The notes: generated from the letters alone by a model not told the origin. DNA of 60,690 bases from Pseudomonas amygdali (GCF_002699855.1 NZ_LKBW01000079.1:1-60690); one strand, 5' to 3'; shown: positions 1 to 8,777, numbered from the stretch's first letter. Numbers and translations are program-made.

Positions 1-72
1 CCGAGCTGGTAAAACAAGGGCCTGCCTGACGGCAGGCCCTAACCAGCCCGAACACAAAAAAACTGATACTCC
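1..72 (+). mobile_element. Right end of an IS256-type insertion sequence (partial copy)
   Basis: Bases 1-72 are identical to 4977-5048, the last 72 bases of the complete IS256-type element in this window. The copy includes the last transposase codons, a 10-bp perfect hairpin (17-40) and the terminal inverted repeat. The identity stops exactly at base 72, where unique DNA upstream of the EamA gene starts. The rest of this copy lies left of the window. Both copies have the same orientation, so the 3.5 kb between them is bounded like a composite segment. Confidence 0.9.
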
Positions 73-111
73 GACGGCGTCCGGCTGCTGAAACTTGAAC
101 AAGGAAGCGCG

Positions 112-999
112 ATGAGCACTGCCAGCACGCCTTTGTCCGGCGTCAACCAACCACTGAAAGGGATTGGTTTCATTCTTCTGGCGACTTTTCTGTTCGCCAG
201 TCACGACACACTCTCCAAGTACCTGTCCGGCTTCTATCCGATCATTCTGGTGGTCTGGGCGCGCTATCTGGTGCACACGCTGCTCATGGCCTGCATCTTC
301 ATGCCATCGGCGGGGTTGCGCGTGCTGCGTACCAAGCGTCCCGGCTTGCAGGCATTGCGTGCGCTGGCGCTGTTGGGCACCAGTCTGCTGTTTACCAGCA
401 GCCTGATGTTCATCCCGCAGGCAGAGGCGACCGCGGTCAACTTTCTCGCTCCGTTGCTGGTCACGGCACTGTCGGTGCCGCTGTTGCATGAGCGTGTGAC
501 GCGCGGGCAATGGGTTGCGGTGGTTGTCGGGTTTATCGGGGTGATGATCATCATTCATCCGGGGGGCGAGCTGTTTACCCCGGCGATTCTGCTGCCGCTG
601 TCATCAGCCTTGTGCTTTGCGCTGTATCAACTCCTGACGCGGCTGGTCAGCCCGTTCGACAGCCCGACCACCAGCAACTTTTTTGCCGGGCTGTTCAATA
701 CCCTGTTGATGAGCGCGCTGGTGCCGTTCTTCTGGGAAGTGCCTGCGCTTAAACATCTGCCGTTTCTGCTGGCGCTGGGGGTATGTGGTATGTCGGCCCA
801 CTTGTTGCTGACCCAGGCCTTCCGCTTCGCCGCCCCGGCAATGCTCGCACCGTTCAGCTATTGCCAGATCGTGTTTGCCGGGCTGCTGGGTTTCGTGGTG
901 TTCGACCACATGCCATCACCGACCGCACAGGCCGGTATCGCCATCATCTGCCTCAGCGGACTGGCGGCGGCTTGGCAACAGCGGCGCAAGGGTGGGTGA
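112..999 (+). CDS. EamA/DMT-family inner-membrane transporter
   Basis: The 295-residue protein has about ten hydrophobic segments arranged as two EamA repeats, with the internal duplication typical of drug/metabolite transporters. The usual length for the family is 280-310 residues, so it looks complete. The ATG at 112 follows a good AAGGAAG ribosome site. The gene starts only 40 bp after the end of an IS256-type copy, so its native promoter has probably been removed and expression may depend on the IS. The substrate cannot be told from sequence; relatives export amino acids, nucleosides or other small metabolites. Confidence 0.85.
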   Translation: MSTASTPLSGVNQPLKGIGFILLATFLFASHDTLSKYLSGFYPIILVVWARYLVHTLLMACIFMPSAGLRVLRTKRPGLQALRALALLGTSLLFTSSLMFIPQAEATAVNFLAPLLVTALSVPLLHERVTRGQWVAVVVGFIGVMIIIHPGGELFTPAILLPLSSALCFALYQLLTRLVSPFDSPTTSNFFAGLFNTLLMSALVPFFWEVPALKHLPFLLALGVCGMSAHLLLTQAFRFAAPAMLAPFSYCQIVFAGLLGFVVFDHMPSPTAQAGIAIICLSGLAAAWQQRRKGG

Positions 1000-1035
1000 T
1001 GAGCTGTTCCTTCGCACGAATACACAAATCTGACT

Positions 1036-1105
1036 GACTATCGTGCCAATGCTCCGCGTTGGTACGCAGTTCGTGACGCTCTGCGTCACATCTGTACCGC
1101 AGCAC
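1036..1105. repeat. Intergenic palindromic repeat of the same family as the 12.9-13.5 kb array
   Basis: This stretch carries the phrase TGCTCCGCGTTGG followed by GTGACGCTCTGCGTCAC. It matches the right boundary of the array near 13425-13475 and, inverted, the left boundary near 12898-12930. It is a short inverted-repeat element common between Pseudomonas genes. It lies between the EamA gene and the IS5-type transposase. The rest of 1106-1282 shows no gene I can support. Confidence 0.6.
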
Positions 1106-1282
1106 AACGTAGTGTCTTGCGCGCAATCACTTTACATAGATAAAGCGCTTTTTATTGGTATGCCCCCCGAAGGTTGGACAATTATCCACTTACGCTGCCT
1201 TGGCGGCCTGCATCCTGAGGAAATCCTGAAAAAGACTTCCTGATTTGGCAAAATCTCCGGGCACCAATCGCCGAGCTTTTCG

Positions 1283-2266
1283 ATGATGAATCAAATGACC
1301 TTCGCCGATGCCGAATACGCCGCTAAGCGCAAGCAGACCCGCAAAGAACTGTTCCTGATCGAGATGGATCGGGTCGTGCCTTGGAAAGGTTTGATTACCC
1401 TGATCGAACCCCATTATCCGAAGGGCGAAGGCGGCCGTCCTGCCTATCCGTTGATGGCGATGCTGCGGGTTCATCTCATGCAGAACTGGTTCGGTTACAG
1501 CGATCCGGCGATGGAAGAGGCGCTGTACGAGACGACGATCTTGCGCCAGTTTTCCGGCCTTAGTCTGGAGCGGATTCCGGATGAAACCACCATCCTCAAC
1601 TTCCGTCGCCTGCTGGAAAAACACGAGTTGGCCGCTGGTATTCTCGGCGTGATCAATGGCTATCTGGGCGACCGTGGCTTGTCGCTGCGACAAGGCACCA
1701 TCGTCGATGCCACGCTGATTCATGCGCCCAGTTCGACCAAGAACAAGGAAGGCAAGCGCGACCCGGAAATGCACCAGACAAAGAAGGGCAACCAGTATTA
1801 CTTTGGTGCCAAAGCGCACATTGGGGTCGACGATGAATCGGGGCTGGTGCACAGCGTGGTGGTCACTGCGGCCAATGTCGCGGACATAACCCAAGTCGAC
1901 AAACTGCTACACGGTGCTGAGAACGTGGTCTGCGCCGATGCAGGCTATACCGGTGTCGAGAAGCGCGAAGAGCATGCAGGACGCCAAGTCATCTGGCAGG
2001 TTGCAGCCCGGCGCAGTACCTACAAAAAACACGGTAAACGCAGCGCGCTGTACAAAGCGATGCGCAAGATCGAGAAAGCCAAGGCCCAAGTTCGCGCCAA
2101 GGTTGAGCATCCATTTCGGGTGATAAAGCGTCAGTTTGGTTATACGAAAGTGCGCTTCCGAGGCTTGGTGAAAAACACTGCTCAGATGGTGACGCTATTC
2201 GCCCTGTCGAACCTTTGGATGGCGCGTCGATATTTGCTCTCCAGCGCAGGAGAGGTGCGTCCGTAA
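1283..2266 (+). CDS. IS5-family transposase
   Basis: The 327-residue protein carries out DNA cutting and joining for its insertion sequence. The N-terminal IS5 domain (about residues 15-110) contains a conserved PDETTILNFRRLL stretch. The catalytic DDE triad is visible as D142 (IVDAT), D219 (CADAGY) and E275 (KVEHPF, followed by R and K as in IS5 enzymes). The frame is intact and of normal length. I could not find convincing matching terminal inverted repeats on both sides, so the element ends are unresolved. It may be truncated on the right, where it adjoins a plasmid-type secretion fragment. Confidence 0.9.
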   Translation: MMNQMTFADAEYAAKRKQTRKELFLIEMDRVVPWKGLITLIEPHYPKGEGGRPAYPLMAMLRVHLMQNWFGYSDPAMEEALYETTILRQFSGLSLERIPDETTILNFRRLLEKHELAAGILGVINGYLGDRGLSLRQGTIVDATLIHAPSSTKNKEGKRDPEMHQTKKGNQYYFGAKAHIGVDDESGLVHSVVVTAANVADITQVDKLLHGAENVVCADAGYTGVEKREEHAGRQVIWQVAARRSTYKKHGKRSALYKAMRKIEKAKAQVRAKVEHPFRVIKRQFGYTKVRFRGLVKNTAQMVTLFALSNLWMARRYLLSSAGEVRP

Positions 2267-2368
2267 TGAGGGAAATAGCTACTGCGGGGCGCGTGCAGCG
2301 GTAAAAATGGATGAAATAAGCGGCAGACTTGATCGATTTTGAACGGCTACCGTTTTTTGAAAGCGGCT

Positions 2369-2614
2369 ATGGCTCAGCAGTCTAAAAATAGCGGCCTACT
2401 TCAGACCATTCCTAAGGATGGCGAAATTTTCCACATAAACCTTGAAACCACGGATGATATTTTGGGGCATGGCAAAAGAGAAAAAAGCATGAAGCTGCTC
2501 GAAGCTAAGGCGGAGTCAGATACGGTACTGAGTATGCGTGGCGGTCTTGTCACCATGCGTTTGGAAGGCGATGTCATCTATTACGATTACATCACCTATA
2601 CCCGCGCAAAATAA
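2369..2614 (+). CDS. Small unknown protein upstream of the VirB6-like gene
   Basis: This is an 81-residue reading frame starting at ATG 2369; a TTG at 2339 would give 91 residues. I do not recognise it. It is soluble, without a signal peptide, and ends 10 bp before the VirB6-like start, so the two are probably cotranscribed. In conjugation operons the gene between virB5 and virB6 is often a small protein of this size, but I see no lipobox. The ribosome site is weak and the IS5 element lies just upstream, so this could be the 3-prime end of a truncated gene. Confidence 0.45.
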   Translation: MAQQSKNSGLLQTIPKDGEIFHINLETTDDILGHGKREKSMKLLEAKAESDTVLSMRGGLVTMRLEGDVIYYDYITYTRAK

Positions 2615-2624
2615 CGGAGGCGGC

Positions 2625-3557
2625 ATGGACGTAACAAAGATAGCCCAGACGTTGTTCAATTTCGTTGATGCCGCCCTGCAAAGCGCCTTGGTCACCGGGA
2701 TGGCCAAGGTGATGCTGGGGCTTGGAGCGCTCATCGGGACCCTGTGGTTGATCCACTTCACGCTGCGAAACATGCAATGGCTGTACCGGGGGATGAACGT
2801 TGCCTTCGAGGATGTGGCCAAAGAAATTATGAAAATGGCTGCCATTACCGCGTGTGCGTTCAGTGTGCAATGGTACGTACAGACGATTGTGCCCTTTATC
2901 ACCGGCTTCCCCAACTGGATGGGGGGAATCTTGTCCGGCCAGGAGGGCACGCAAACCAACCAGATCGACAGTTTGATTGTTACTTATGCGGCGAACCTGA
3001 GCGCCCTGATAGGGGCTATGAAGTTCGGTATCTTCGACGCCAGTTTTTCTGATATCTGGTTGGGCATTCAGGGAGTGGTGTTTTACGTGCTGGGAGGCAT
3101 TCCGTTCTTGCTGGCCGCCGTCGCCACGCTGTTTGTACTGAAAGTCTCGACAACGGCTATCGTGGCCGTAGGGCCTCTGTTCATCGCCTTTCTGCTGTTT
3201 GAACAGACCCGGCAGTATTTCTGGGGGTGGGTATCAGCCATCGCGGGCTTTATGTTGGCTCAGGTCCTGATATCGGTTGTGCTGGCTATCGAAGTCGGCT
3301 TTATCAACACCGTGATGATTAAAGATGGAACGTTGACGACCACCCTGGAGGGGAATCTCACCATCCTGATTGTCTTCTGCACGTTCACAGCGCTGGTCAT
3401 CGAACTGCCTCAGCAAGCAGCCTCCATCATGGGCGGCGGCCCCTCCGGAGGCGGAATGATCAGCAAAATTTCAGGATTTGGTGCTGCAAGAGGCATGACC
3501 CGTGGTGCCGCCGCTGGCATTTCCAAACTGCGGAGGGGACGCAACAACATCAAATAG
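2625..3557 (+). CDS. VirB6/TrbL-like type IV secretion inner-membrane protein
   Basis: The 310-residue polytopic protein starts at ATG 2625 after a strong GGAGG site. It has about six hydrophobic helices (roughly residues 20-45, 75-100, 150-165, 170-200, 205-250 and 270-290) and a basic glycine-rich C-terminal tail. That is the layout of the VirB6/TrbL channel component of conjugation machines. No other virB genes are present, so it is an orphan fragment of a plasmid or integrative-element transfer operon. Its stop codon ends at the base just before the IS256 inverted repeat, so the downstream part of the operon has been lost or displaced. Confidence 0.75.
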   Translation: MDVTKIAQTLFNFVDAALQSALVTGMAKVMLGLGALIGTLWLIHFTLRNMQWLYRGMNVAFEDVAKEIMKMAAITACAFSVQWYVQTIVPFITGFPNWMGGILSGQEGTQTNQIDSLIVTYAANLSALIGAMKFGIFDASFSDIWLGIQGVVFYVLGGIPFLLAAVATLFVLKVSTTAIVAVGPLFIAFLLFEQTRQYFWGWVSAIAGFMLAQVLISVVLAIEVGFINTVMIKDGTLTTTLEGNLTILIVFCTFTALVIELPQQAASIMGGGPSGGGMISKISGFGAARGMTRGAAAGISKLRRGRNNIK

Positions 3558-3610
3558 GAGACTGTCAGAAATTTTGTGTTCGGGCATAACATGTAGCTAG
3601 AGGTGCATGT

Positions 3611-4988
3611 ATGCCGACCAAAAAGAAGTCCGCCAATGCAACAGCGAGGGAGTTGCCCTCGATTCCCCAAGAGCTGATCGAGCAGTTTGTTAAAGGCCCG
3701 ATGAGCGCCGAAGCCATTCAAGACGCGTCCATGGCGTTCAAGAAGGCTCTGATCGAGCGTGCGCTCGGCGCCGAGCTGGGTCACCACCTTGGTTACCCTC
3801 AGGGCGCGGAGCGCCCTGAGGAGTCGACCAATCAGCGTAATGGCAAAAGCAGCAAGACGGTTCTGACCGACGACGGGCCGCTTCGCCTGGATATCCCCAG
3901 AGACCGCGATGGTAGCTTCGCCCCGATCCTGATTCCCAAGCACGAACGCCGTTTTACAGGCTTCGACGACAAGATAATTGCCATGTACGCCCGGGGCATG
4001 ACGGTGCGTGAGATCCGCGCTTTTCTGTCTGAGCAGTATGGAACTGACGTGTCCCATGACTTCATCAGCTCAGTCACCGATGCGGTCATGGAAGAGGTGA
4101 GCGCTTGGCAGCAACGACCCTTGGAACCGATGTATCCGGTGATCTTCTTCGATGCGTTACGGGTCAAAATCCGGGACGAGGGGTTAGTGTGCAACAAGGC
4201 TATTTATCTGGCGCTGGGGGTATTACCTGATGGCACGCGCGACATTCTGGGTATATGGATCGAGAGCACCGAGGGTGCCAAGTTTTGGATGAAGGTGTTC
4301 AACGACCTCAAGACTCGTGGCGTTGAAGATGTTCTGATCGCCGTCACGGATGGCCTCAAAGGAATACCGGAGGCGTTGGGGGCGGTTTTTCCTGCCACGA
4401 CGCTGCAAACCTGCATCGTGCATCTGATCCGCAACAGCTTGGACTATGCCGCTTGGGATAAACGTCGGGCACTGGCCAAAGCACTCAAGCCGATCTACCA
4501 GGCGATCAATGCAGATGTGGCTGAGCAAGAGCTTAACGCCTTTGAAGCGGGCCCCTCGGGCAAGCAGTATCCGACTGTGGTTGCTGCATGGCGTCGCGCC
4601 TGGTATCGGGTTATACCGTTTTTTGTTTTCCCGGCGGGCATCCGCAAAGTGGTTTACACGACCAATGCCATCGAGAGCATCAATGCCCAGTTACGCAAGA
4701 TCATCAAGACTCGAGGGCACTTCCCGACCGATGAGGCCGCGACGAAACTGATATGGCTTACGCAAAGTGGTTTACACGACCAATGCCATCGAGAGCATCA
4801 ATGCCCAGTTACGCAAGATCATCAAGACTCGAGGGCACTTCCCGACCGATGAGGCCGCGACGAAACTGATATGGCTTGGGTTGCGCAACATCACCGCCAA
4901 CTGGGGTCATGCGGCACACGACTGGAAAGTGGCAATGAATCAATTTGCGATCCTGTACGGAGACCGATTTACCAGACCGAGCTGGTAA
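3611..4988 (+). pseudogene. IS256-family transposase, frameshifted by a tandem duplication
   Basis: The first 387 or so codons read as a normal mutator-type transposase, with catalytic residues D181 (FFDAL), D247 (VTDG) and E355 (TTNAIES). A 118-bp tandem duplication shifts the frame, so the original C-terminus is replaced by about 30 unrelated residues and a stop at 4852. The genuine C-terminus resumes in another frame and ends at 4988. The catalytic triad is complete but the C-terminal region is lost, so activity is doubtful. Start at ATG 3611. Confidence 0.88.
4643..4877 (+). repeat. 118-bp tandem duplication inside the transposase gene
   Basis: Bases 4643-4759 and 4761-4877 are identical 117-bp copies separated by a single A at 4760. 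The period of 118 is not a multiple of three, so it breaks the reading frame. The left-hand IS copy cannot be compared because only its last 72 bases are in the window. Confidence 0.92.
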
Positions 4989-5313
4989 AACAAGGGCCTG
5001 CCTGACGGCAGGCCCTAACCAGCCCGAACACAAAAAAACTGATACTCCCGGTGTCGTGGAGAGATTTGGGTTTATTCAGAAGTGTACGCTCCCTGCTGGC
5101 AGTGCCTGCCAGTCTCAAAGCGCATAACGTTTAGACGCTCAGACTTGATATGACAGCTACCGGGTTTGCTCAGGGCTTTTCTGCTCGTTTTCGTCAGCGC
5201 CCACAAGCGCATGATCACTGTAACAACCTGAACACATTACCCCAGCCATTACCCTAAAGCTCCCCCCACTCCGTCGATACCCTCCTTACACCCCGCAATC
5301 ATGGATCGATGAA

Positions 5314-6051
5314 ATGGTTATCTCACTAACCCCCGGCAACAACACCTCTCCAACCATCACCCTGCCCAATTCAGGCATCACGCTCACGCCGCAGCCGCTC
5401 ACCGATGCGCAGAAAGAAGCGCTGAAGAACGCTGCCGCCAACACGCCTGCCGTTGTTTACCACCCGAGTACCGAAGTGCCTGCAACCACTGAGCCGATGG
5501 AAGCAGTCGATACCTGGATAGGCCGTTCGCAGTCGCCTGACTTCCCGCAGAAGGCGGCGCAGCACAGTAACTCTACAGAGGCGTTGAAGACTTCGTATGA
5601 AGCGTTCAAGTCGACGCTGGCGTCTGTCTATCCGGATCTGGCCAGAAAGAAGTTTGGCTTCACGATTGAGGCAAACGGCAATCTGAAGGCGACCAACAGT
5701 TCCGGTGAGTTGAGCGATGCGGACACTCAGCAATTAAACACGCTGCTGAATGCGTCCAGTGGGCTGAAAGCTGCAGCCGCCACCTACCGGGAGACGGCTA
5801 TCGATATGGTCGATGCCGATTCACCGTGGAACGGCAGTTATCTGGGACGGTACAACCTGACCAAGGAGAACTTCGCCAGCTCGCTGGATCTGGGCGCGTT
5901 GTTTATTCCCAAGACGTCGACGCCATCGAAAGATCAGATCGACGGCATGTTCTTCAATCAACTGGCGTACAAAGGTGAGCTGCACACCCAGGAAACGGAA
6001 GCGGCGATGCTCGCTGCACGTGCGGCCAAAAAGGCCGCCACGGAGGGTTGA
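5314..6051 (+). CDS. Unknown soluble protein, 245 residues
   Basis: I do not recognise the family. The protein has no signal peptide or membrane segment. Its first 75 residues are rich in Thr, Pro and Ser and probably disordered. The remainder is mixed alpha/beta, and residues 165-195 are rich in aromatic and acidic residues. The C-terminus is an Ala/Lys-rich helix. The composition resembles secreted or surface-associated proteins of plant-associated pseudomonads, but I see no hrp box in the 265 bp upstream, so a type III effector assignment is not supported. The ribosome site is weak. Bases 5049-5313 otherwise contain nothing I can name. Confidence 0.6.
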   Translation: MVISLTPGNNTSPTITLPNSGITLTPQPLTDAQKEALKNAAANTPAVVYHPSTEVPATTEPMEAVDTWIGRSQSPDFPQKAAQHSNSTEALKTSYEAFKSTLASVYPDLARKKFGFTIEANGNLKATNSSGELSDADTQQLNTLLNASSGLKAAAATYRETAIDMVDADSPWNGSYLGRYNLTKENFASSLDLGALFIPKTSTPSKDQIDGMFFNQLAYKGELHTQETEAAMLAARAAKKAATEG

Positions 6052-6060
6052 TCAACACCA

Positions 6061-6250
6061 GTCAGCGACTCGTCAGCCGTTGCGGGCGGACATAGTAGTT
6101 ATCCAACTCGCCGCTCTCAACGAGCTGAAAACCGTGCCGATGTAGAAGCGGTTGGAGTCGCTTTCTTCAAGGCGTCGGTGCGGAATCTTGATTCGGTTGC
6201 AACTGGCGAAGCATCAAAATGATGTAGGGACTATCCAGCGACAGGCGGCA
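6061..6250 (-). pseudogene. Degenerate duplicate of the 3-prime half of the adjacent acetyltransferase
   Basis: Bases 6076-6165 closely match 6980-7072, the 3-prime end of the GNAT gene on the other side of the toxin-antitoxin pair. A second short match (6222-6246 against about 7172-7198) follows after an internal deletion. No reading frame survives. The two copies are direct repeats about 0.9 kb apart flanking relE-relB. Confidence 0.8.
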
Positions 6251-6253
6251 TGC

Positions 6254-6574
6254 TCAGTCAGGACGCAATAACGCGGCCCTGATTTCCCTACCCAGCCGGT
6301 CCGTCGCCTTGCGATAAACCTCTTCCCGTTCACGCTTGTCTACCGCAACCACGAAGACCACAACCTCTTGGTCAATAACCTGATAAACCAGCCGATAGCC
6401 GCTACTGCGCAGTTTGATTTTGTAGCAGTCAGGCAATGCATGCAGACGATTGGCTTCAACACGCGGAGCAACCAGAATCGTAGCCAGCTTTTTCTTGAGC
6501 TGCTGACGCACGGTATCTCCTAATTTGTGCCATTCCTTTAGAGCCCGCGCATCGAATTCGAGGTTATAGGTCAT
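6254..6574 (-). CDS. relE: RelE/ParE-superfamily toxin
   Basis: The 106-residue protein starts at MTYNLEF, the usual RelE opening, with ATG at 6572-6574. It has the LxxLPxCYKIKLRSSGYRLVYQV core and a terminal VVAVDKREREEVY strand-helix of RelE-type ribosome-dependent mRNA interferases. Basic residues in the KIKLRSSGYR stretch are where RelE proteins contact mRNA. Its start overlaps the antitoxin stop by 11 bp, so the genes are translationally coupled with the antitoxin first. A longer start 11 codons upstream is possible but would lie entirely inside the antitoxin gene. Confidence 0.88.
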   Translation of the reverse strand: MTYNLEFDARALKEWHKLGDTVRQQLKKKLATILVAPRVEANRLHALPDCYKIKLRSSGYRLVYQVIDQEVVVFVVAVDKREREEVYRKATDRLGREIRAALLRPD

Positions 6575-6803
6575 CCAGTGAAACCTTGACCCGCTGCGGA
6601 GCTGCAAGGCGCTCGCGCACAGTTGCCAACAGCGCTTCGTCTTCCTCTGTCATCAGAACCGTCTTGAAGGGTAGCTGACCACGCTCAGCTACGTACTGCA
6701 GGGTTTGGCGCAGCAACTCCGAGGGGGTGACGCCAAGCTTTTCCAGCTCGAGGTAAGCACGCGCTTTGAGATCGTCGTCGATACGAACGTTGATAGACGC
6801 CAT
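6564..6803 (-). CDS. relB: RelB/DinJ-type antitoxin
   Basis: The 79-residue protein begins MASINVRIDDDLKARAY, a ribbon-helix-helix DNA-binding N-terminus typical of RelB/DinJ. The C-terminal part should wrap and neutralise the toxin. I chose the ATG at 6801-6803 because a GGAGG site lies just upstream. Longer frames to 6932 lack such a site and lack homology-like sequence. It is the first gene of the pair and probably represses its own promoter through the palindrome at 6819-6840. Confidence 0.88.
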   Translation of the reverse strand: MASINVRIDDDLKARAYLELEKLGVTPSELLRQTLQYVAERGQLPFKTVLMTEEDEALLATVRERLAAPQRVKVSLDDL

Positions 6804-6818
6804 GTGGGCATCCTCCAG

Positions 6819-6840
6819 TGTAATGACATTTGTATTTACA
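6819..6840 (-). promoter_or_regulatory. Palindromic operator candidate of the relBE promoter
   Basis: A 22-bp imperfect palindrome with TGTAA/TTACA arms lies 16 bp upstream of the relB start, between the ribosome site and a TTGCCT that could serve as a -35 box on the minus strand. Ribbon-helix-helix antitoxins usually bind such sites to repress their own operon. Binding is inferred. Confidence 0.5.
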
Positions 6841-6966
6841 GTGAGGCAAAGTGGCCATTTTTGCAAGCAGCTGTAAAGATCATTTAGATCCCTACGCTCT
6901 CGCTGATCAGCTCGAGCTGCGCGTACAGCCAAAAACGTGACAACTGCGGATTAATATTCCAACCCG

Positions 6967-7440
6967 TCAGCACATCGGCAGACGTTGCGGGCGGAGGTAG
7001 TAGTTGTCGAACTCGCCGCTCTCAACGAGCTGAAAACCGTGGCGGATGTAGAAGCGGTTTGAGTCGCTGTCTTTCAAGGCGCCTACCCGTACTGTCGAGG
7101 CGGTTGCGTCTGCTTGCGCGAACACCTGCCGAAGCACTGCAGAACCAATGCCCTGCCCTTGAAAGGCGGGCTTGATGTATAGGTGATCCAGCAACAGGCC
7201 ATCGCTGGTCGGTTTCACGACCATAAAGCCGACCTTACTGCCGTCTACCTGGATGTAGTGTGTGCATGGCGCAGAAAACCCTTCACGAAAACGCTCTCGG
7301 GCGCGCACCGGGTCGAACCGACCAACGCGCTCGAGGCTTTCGCGCATGGCTTCGATACGTATGGCCACCAAGGTTTCGAAGTCTTCGGGTTGGACCATTA
7401 CCAGGGTAATGTCGGGCTCGGTCTTGCGGGTCAACGGCAT
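6967..7440 (-). CDS. GNAT-family N-acetyltransferase
   Basis: The 157-residue protein has the GNAT fold order. The acetyl-CoA binding motif A is visible as FQGQGIGSAVL (about residues 93-103), followed by the motif B region with FYIRHGF near residue 131. It should transfer an acetyl group from acetyl-CoA to an unknown amine substrate in the cytoplasm. The start is ATG at 7438-7440. A broken copy of its 3-prime half lies beyond the toxin-antitoxin pair at 6061-6250. Confidence 0.88.
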   Translation of the reverse strand: MPLTRKTEPDITLVMVQPEDFETLVAIRIEAMRESLERVGRFDPVRARERFREGFSAPCTHYIQVDGSKVGFMVVKPTSDGLLLDHLYIKPAFQGQGIGSAVLRQVFAQADATASTVRVGALKDSDSNRFYIRHGFQLVESGEFDNYYLRPQRLPMC

Positions 7441-7541
7441 TCGGGTCGCCCTCTGTTTATCGGGAATATCACTGGGCTCATGGTTTTGGGCAACAGACTA
7501 GTGCCCGGTCGGCCTCTACGTCAGATGTTCGAAGTGACTGT

Positions 7542-8090
7542 TTACAGCCCCCGCGCCGACCACTCCTCCCGCGTCATCTCCCAGACTTCCACTTCGAACC
7601 GCCCGCTGACGAACTCACCCTCGTGCGTGCTCACTATGCGCATGCCTTCGTTGATCGAAATACGCCGCGAGGCTTCATTCGGGGCGGCTTTGGGTACCTG
7701 CATCACGGGCATACCCATTACTTCGAACCACTGTCGATTGACCACACGGCAGGCCTCTTTCATGTAGCCGTTACCTTGCCAGTCCGGGTGTAGCCAGAAG
7801 CCGCGGTTGTTGCCGCGGTGGGTCATGAGGGTAATGCTGCCGATGATCTCCCGGGGCGCGCTGTGCAGACGGATCATCCAGTGCCACTCGGTGCCAAGCG
7901 CAATGGCTGGCAGCGCAACATCCTGAATGTAGTGCAGCGCACCGTCCTCAGGGTAAGGCCAGGGGACGCGGTTGTTCAGGTACTGCACGATTTCCCATAG
8001 CGGGAAACGCTGCTGGACAGCTGGCGCATCCTCTAGCTTCAGGGGCGTCAGCAGTAGGCGGTCTGTGTACAGCGTGGGGGTGTTAGTCAT
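7542..8090 (-). CDS. GNAT acetyltransferase of the RimJ/RimL type
   Basis: The 182-residue protein starts with LYTDRLLLTPLKLEDA, the classic opening of RimJ/RimL-type acetyltransferases. It contains the acetyl-CoA loop WQGNGYMKEA, and NEASRRISINEGM near the C-terminus matches the usual N-x-x-S-x-x-x-x-E-x-x-G pattern. I chose the ATG at 8088-8090 because of the GAGAGGGA site upstream. A frame 28 codons longer has no such support. It may modify proteins or small molecules; the substrate is unknown. Confidence 0.85.
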   Translation of the reverse strand: MTNTPTLYTDRLLLTPLKLEDAPAVQQRFPLWEIVQYLNNRVPWPYPEDGALHYIQDVALPAIALGTEWHWMIRLHSAPREIIGSITLMTHRGNNRGFWLHPDWQGNGYMKEACRVVNRQWFEVMGMPVMQVPKAAPNEASRRISINEGMRIVSTHEGEFVSGRFEVEVWEMTREEWSARGL

Positions 8091-8213
8091 GACTATGTCC
8101 CTCTCCGTTGAACAGAGCTCACAGGATGAACGGTCCCGTATGCCGGGGATTAAGTCGAACTGCTTGATGCACAAGGGAGTCTATCCAGCATCTTTTACAA
8201 ATCGGTAACGCCA

Positions 8214-8744
8214 GTGCCCAGAATCATTACGGATCAGACACCCCAAAGCGTGGTGGATGAGCAGCAGGTCAAATTGTTTGGCTCGCCCAAGGAACGGCTG
8301 GATTTCTATCGACGCGAAATTCATTACGAAACCACCAATCTGTCCAACCGCACCAACGCCTATTTATCAGCACAGTCGTTTCTGGTGATTGCTTACGCGT
8401 CGTCCATGGCGAACATGAACACTGAATGGGGCGCGATGTTCACGCTTGTGGTGCCGCCGATGCTGGCCTTGCTGGGGCTGCTCAGCACGCTGTTCGCCTG
8501 GCCGGGTATTCGGGCGGCTTGCGACATCATCCAGCACTGGCATCACAAACAGTCTCAGTTGCTGCTCAGCGAGCCCGTCATCGGGCTGACCTATGACGAC
8601 TCACCGCTGTTCAGCGACTGGGAATCCAGCGAAACAGGGCCGAAAAAGTCCTTGCTGTTCTCCAAGCGGAGCCCTTGGCTGTTCAGCTTTTTCTGGATAT
8701 TCCTCGGCGGCTTCGCGGTGTTTGTGCAGTTGATTGCGGATTGA
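8214..8744 (+). CDS. Small membrane protein of unknown function
   Basis: The 176-residue protein starts at GTG 8214. A soluble amphipathic N-terminal part (residues 1-50) is followed by two membrane helices (about 53-70 and 77-96), a soluble loop of about 55 residues, and a last helix at the C-terminus (about 155-173). I recognise no family. The gene is divergent from the acetyltransferase, with 123 bp between starts, and converges on the porin gene. The weak ribosome site leaves the exact start uncertain. Confidence 0.6.
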   Translation: MPRIITDQTPQSVVDEQQVKLFGSPKERLDFYRREIHYETTNLSNRTNAYLSAQSFLVIAYASSMANMNTEWGAMFTLVVPPMLALLGLLSTLFAWPGIRAACDIIQHWHHKQSQLLLSEPVIGLTYDDSPLFSDWESSETGPKKSLLFSKRSPWLFSFFWIFLGGFAVFVQLIAD

Positions 8745-8777
8745 GGCGGCCTTTTTTGCCAGGCCGCCTCCCTCACA

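Larger units (their letters stand above)
3558..5048 (+). mobile_element. Complete IS256-type insertion sequence with internal duplication
   Basis: The ends are a roughly 28-bp imperfect inverted repeat: the left end begins GAGACTGTCAG at 3558 and the right end finishes at 5048, sharing GTGTTCGGGC at the inner side. It encodes one transposase, now frameshifted. No 8-9 bp target duplication is visible: the left flank ends CATCAAATAG and the right flank begins CGGTGTCG. This suggests recombination or deletion after insertion. A 10-bp perfect hairpin (4993-5016) lies between the transposase stop and the right repeat. Confidence 0.88.

Noticed and set aside
5049..5313. hrp box that would make the 245-residue protein a type III effector
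   Set aside because: No GGAACC-type element with a properly spaced CCAC element is present upstream.
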